Assembly (NCBI GenBank): GCA_965660075.1
Contig: CBFHYO010000013.1
Location: forward strand, 1-9,391
Reading direction: 5' to 3'
DNA length: 9,391 nt
From: CAYYFV01 sp965660075
GTDB lineage: Bacteria; Patescibacteriota; Gracilibacteria; UBA1369; GCA-2718715
Under the pieces are notes generated by a model. That model saw only the letters and a list, made by a program, of their open reading frames with translations. It did no database searches and was not told the origin of the DNA. Of this stretch, positions 7,479-9,391 are shown piece by piece. The position numbers were made by a program, and so were the translations under genes. Position 1 is the stretch's first letter. The number at the start of each line of letters is the position of its first letter.

Positions 7479-8567
7479 ATGGTTAATAAAACTCTACTTA
7501 AGCAAGTAGCTAATCAATTACTTTCTGATAACCGTGGAATACTCGCTGCCGATGAAAGCCTAGGTACAATTGGCAAGCGTTTTGATAGTATTGATTTAGA
7601 AAACACACATGAAAATCGTTTAGAATATAGAAAGTTTCTTTTCGAAACACCACTTTTAAACAAATTTATCTCTGGTGTGATAACTTTCGATGAAACAATT
7701 CGTGAAAAACTTGCAGATAATTCCTTGCTAGTTAGTAAATTAAAAGACCAAGATATTTTAATTGGAATCAAAATTGATCAAGGTTTAGAACCAATCTCAG
7801 CAGATACAGACGAAACAGTTATGAAAGATATTCCAGAACTAGATTCAAATCTCAAAGAGTATCGTGCGCTTGGAGCTAGTTTTTCTAAGTTTCGTGCAGT
7901 TTGCCGTATAGATTCTTCTAAGGGTTATCCATCTACAGATGCTTTGATTAAAAATGCACAGAGGCTGGCGAAATTCGCACTTCTTTGCCAAGAAAATGAT
8001 ATAGTTCCTATTGTCGAACCAGAAGTATTAATGGATGGTGAGCACTCAATCGACAAATCATACGATGTTACTCGACAATTCTTGTTATACACATTCGATG
8101 CCCTTAATGAGTTAGATGTATATTTGCCAGGAATTATTATTAAAACAAACATGATAAGATCCGGTGCTCAAGCCCAATTGCAGGCGGATAGTGGTGAAAT
8201 CGCTAAAAAAACTCTGTCTTTAATTTACGAAATTTTTCCAAGAGAAATTCCAGGTGTCGCTTTCTTAAGTGGGGGAATGAGCGAGTCTCAAGCCACAGAA
8301 TCATTAAGTTTAATAAATGCTCTGGATTCTAAAAAGGAATTTTATTTTAGTTTTTCCTATGGTCGCGCTTTGCAATCTTCGTGTATTAAAGCTTGGATGG
8401 GTAAACCCGAAAATATCGAACTAGCTCAAAAAGTCTTGTTTTTACGTGCACAATTAAATTCTATAGCTTGCACAGGTCGATATTCTCCAGATATGGAAAA
8501 TGCATTTGAAGATTTTTCTTCTATCGATTCCGATACAGATTTATTCGAATCTAACTACTCTTATTAA
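7479..8567 (+). CDS. Class I fructose-bisphosphate aldolase
   Basis: This enzyme cleaves fructose 1,6-bisphosphate to glyceraldehyde 3-phosphate and dihydroxyacetone phosphate (reversible; glycolysis and gluconeogenesis) through a lysine Schiff base, without metal, in the cytoplasm. At 362 residues it matches the length of animal and plant class I aldolases. Family motifs appear in order: GILAADES (20-27, Asp25), GIKIDQG (96-102, Lys98), FSKFRAV (135-141, Lys137), VPIVEPEV (176-183, Glu180 and Glu182), IKTNM (221-225, Schiff-base Lys222), FLSGG (262-266), FSYGRALQ (292-299, Arg296) and SIACTGRY (328-335). The chain ends in Tyr362, like the mobile C-terminal Tyr of the vertebrate enzyme. All catalytic positions I can map are kept; Phe138 stands where the rabbit enzyme has Trp. 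The start is fixed by an in-frame TAA at 7467-7469; no Shine-Dalgarno sequence is present. The last 17 bases overlap the end of the opposing transporter gene. Confidence 0.97.
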   Translation: MVNKTLLKQVANQLLSDNRGILAADESLGTIGKRFDSIDLENTHENRLEYRKFLFETPLLNKFISGVITFDETIREKLADNSLLVSKLKDQDILIGIKIDQGLEPISADTDETVMKDIPELDSNLKEYRALGASFSKFRAVCRIDSSKGYPSTDALIKNAQRLAKFALLCQENDIVPIVEPEVLMDGEHSIDKSYDVTRQFLLYTFDALNELDVYLPGIIIKTNMIRSGAQAQLQADSGEIAKKTLSLIYEIFPREIPGVAFLSGGMSESQATESLSLINALDSKKEFYFSFSYGRALQSSCIKAWMGKPENIELAQKVLFLRAQLNSIACTGRYSPDMENAFEDFSSIDSDTDLFESNYSY

Positions 8568-9391
8568 CACTTGTCAGTAAACTACTAGCTGTAATAAAAA
8601 TTACTGGTCCGTAAAAAATACCCATATTTCCAAAAACAATCACACCCGAAAAAATGCTTAGGAAACTAGCAACCGGGTGTATTTTTAATTTATCATCAAT
8701 TAATTTACCTCGAATATATCCATTCACAACTACTTGATCAATCACAATAAAATAAGCCAAAATTTGCAAACTAGCACTGAGACCAAGACTAAAATATCCA
8801 AGTATTATCGCAAATGCATACCCCAAAATCGATCCAATCGTTGGAAAAAGTGATAAAATACCGATACTCAATGCAATAATTGTTTTACCAGGTAAATCCA
8901 ATATATAAAGTATCGGTAGACTCGACACAAACCCGATTATTGCAGATAATAAATTCCCAACAAAGACTTCTTTAACACTTGTAATCGCGCTTTTGCTTGT
9001 GTTTTTATCAATCGGAAGTAATTCAAGTAAGCTTTTTTGAATTTTATCTGTATCTTTTAAAAAGTAGAATAAAAAGTACCAAAACAATATAAATTGTAAC
9101 CCAAAAGATCCAATTTGTTTGCTTAATCCAATAAGTATTTGGCTGGAAACAAGCCCGATTTGGCTTATATTCTGTTTAACTTTGTCTAAAATCATTTCTA
9201 AATCTGCAACACCTACAAAATCAATTTTCTCTGATAATTGACTTAAATTAATTTGATTAACATTCTCAATAAAGCTACTGGCTTCAAAAGCAAGCTGTTT
9301 TGTAAGAAACACTAGTGGTGTCACCACAAATATAGCCGTAGCTATGATCAAAACCCAACTGGCAATTAAATTGCCTGTCTTAAAGCGTTTA
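8551..9391 (-). CDS. AI-2E family transporter (PerM-like permease), N-terminus outside the window
   Basis: A multi-pass membrane protein of the AI-2E/PerM family. Members have been linked to autoinducer-2 export or to Na+/H+ antiport, but the substrate of this one cannot be told. The frame is open to the right edge, giving 279 visible residues; family members are usually about 330-400 long, so roughly 60-100 are missing. Visible parts, numbered from the edge: a hydrophobic helix (about 8-29); a long amphipathic extramembrane region (about 30-90); a helix ending in FLKD (about 98-113) and the LLP motif (124-126); then the conserved C-terminal half with LPGK, LFPTIG (181-186), the VVNGYIRGK segment (221-229), KIHP (236-239) and FGNMGIFYGP (253-262). 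The TTG at 9351 could be taken as a start but lies inside the first visible helix, with open frame upstream, so it is unlikely. The stop is TAG at 8551-8553, and the 3' end overlaps the aldolase gene by 17 bases. Confidence 0.93.
   Translation of the reverse strand, partial: KRFKTGNLIASWVLIIATAIFVVTPLVFLTKQLAFEASSFIENVNQINLSQLSEKIDFVGVADLEMILDKVKQNISQIGLVSSQILIGLSKQIGSFGLQFILFWYFLFYFLKDTDKIQKSLLELLPIDKNTSKSAITSVKEVFVGNLLSAIIGFVSSLPILYILDLPGKTIIALSIGILSLFPTIGSILGYAFAIILGYFSLGLSASLQILAYFIVIDQVVVNGYIRGKLIDDKLKIHPVASFLSIFSGVIVFGNMGIFYGPVIFITASSLLTSVNKSS

Noticed and set aside
7514..8152. Minus-strand open frames opposite the aldolase (7514-7771 and 7925-8152)
   Set aside because: The plus strand encodes a clear, complete aldolase here; the antisense translations show no domain and only reflect its codon composition.
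8591..8604. Small hairpin GTAAT-AAAA-ATTAC near the end of the transporter gene
   Set aside because: A five-pair AT stem inside coding sequence with no T tract on either strand; too weak for a terminator between the convergent genes.

Overview
The window is AT-rich bacterial DNA. Standard genetic code fits: Trp is TGG throughout, no in-frame TGA is needed, and all visible stops are TAA or TAG. Supporting a bacterial source are a rho-independent terminator, an extended -10 promoter and an AI-2E/PerM-type permease. The low GC, very short leaders, absence of Shine-Dalgarno sequences and an oversized protein of unknown family would suit a reduced-genome lineage such as Patescibacteria/CPR. That placement is inference; no taxonomic marker gene is present.

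Layout. Positions 1-352 (+) hold the 3' end of a gene that enters from upstream, followed by a good intrinsic terminator (about 380-411). A promoter with an extended -10 box then drives a 6.5-kb gene (525-7034, +) for a 2169-residue protein that I cannot assign to any family. It has no signal peptide or clear membrane segment and is divided by a Pro-rich linker carrying an exact (PEVT)4 repeat. Five bases after its stop begins the first of two small genes (7040-7183 and 7247-7390, +). Both encode 47 residues, align without gaps and look like paralogous coiled-coil peptides. After an inverted repeat that overlaps a likely promoter comes a complete class I fructose-bisphosphate aldolase (7479-8567, +). 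It meets, tail to tail with a 17-bp overlap, the C-terminal 279 residues of an AI-2E family transporter on the minus strand (8551-9391, start outside the window).

How the parts relate. The aldolase (central carbon metabolism) and the permease are ordinary housekeeping genes. The unusual part is 1-7390. The fragment at the left edge shares a spaced motif pattern with the last 118 residues of the giant protein, so the window may contain two tandem members of one large-protein family. The giant gene appears to be followed, perhaps in the same transcript, by the duplicated small coiled-coil genes. The function of this cluster cannot be read from the sequence.
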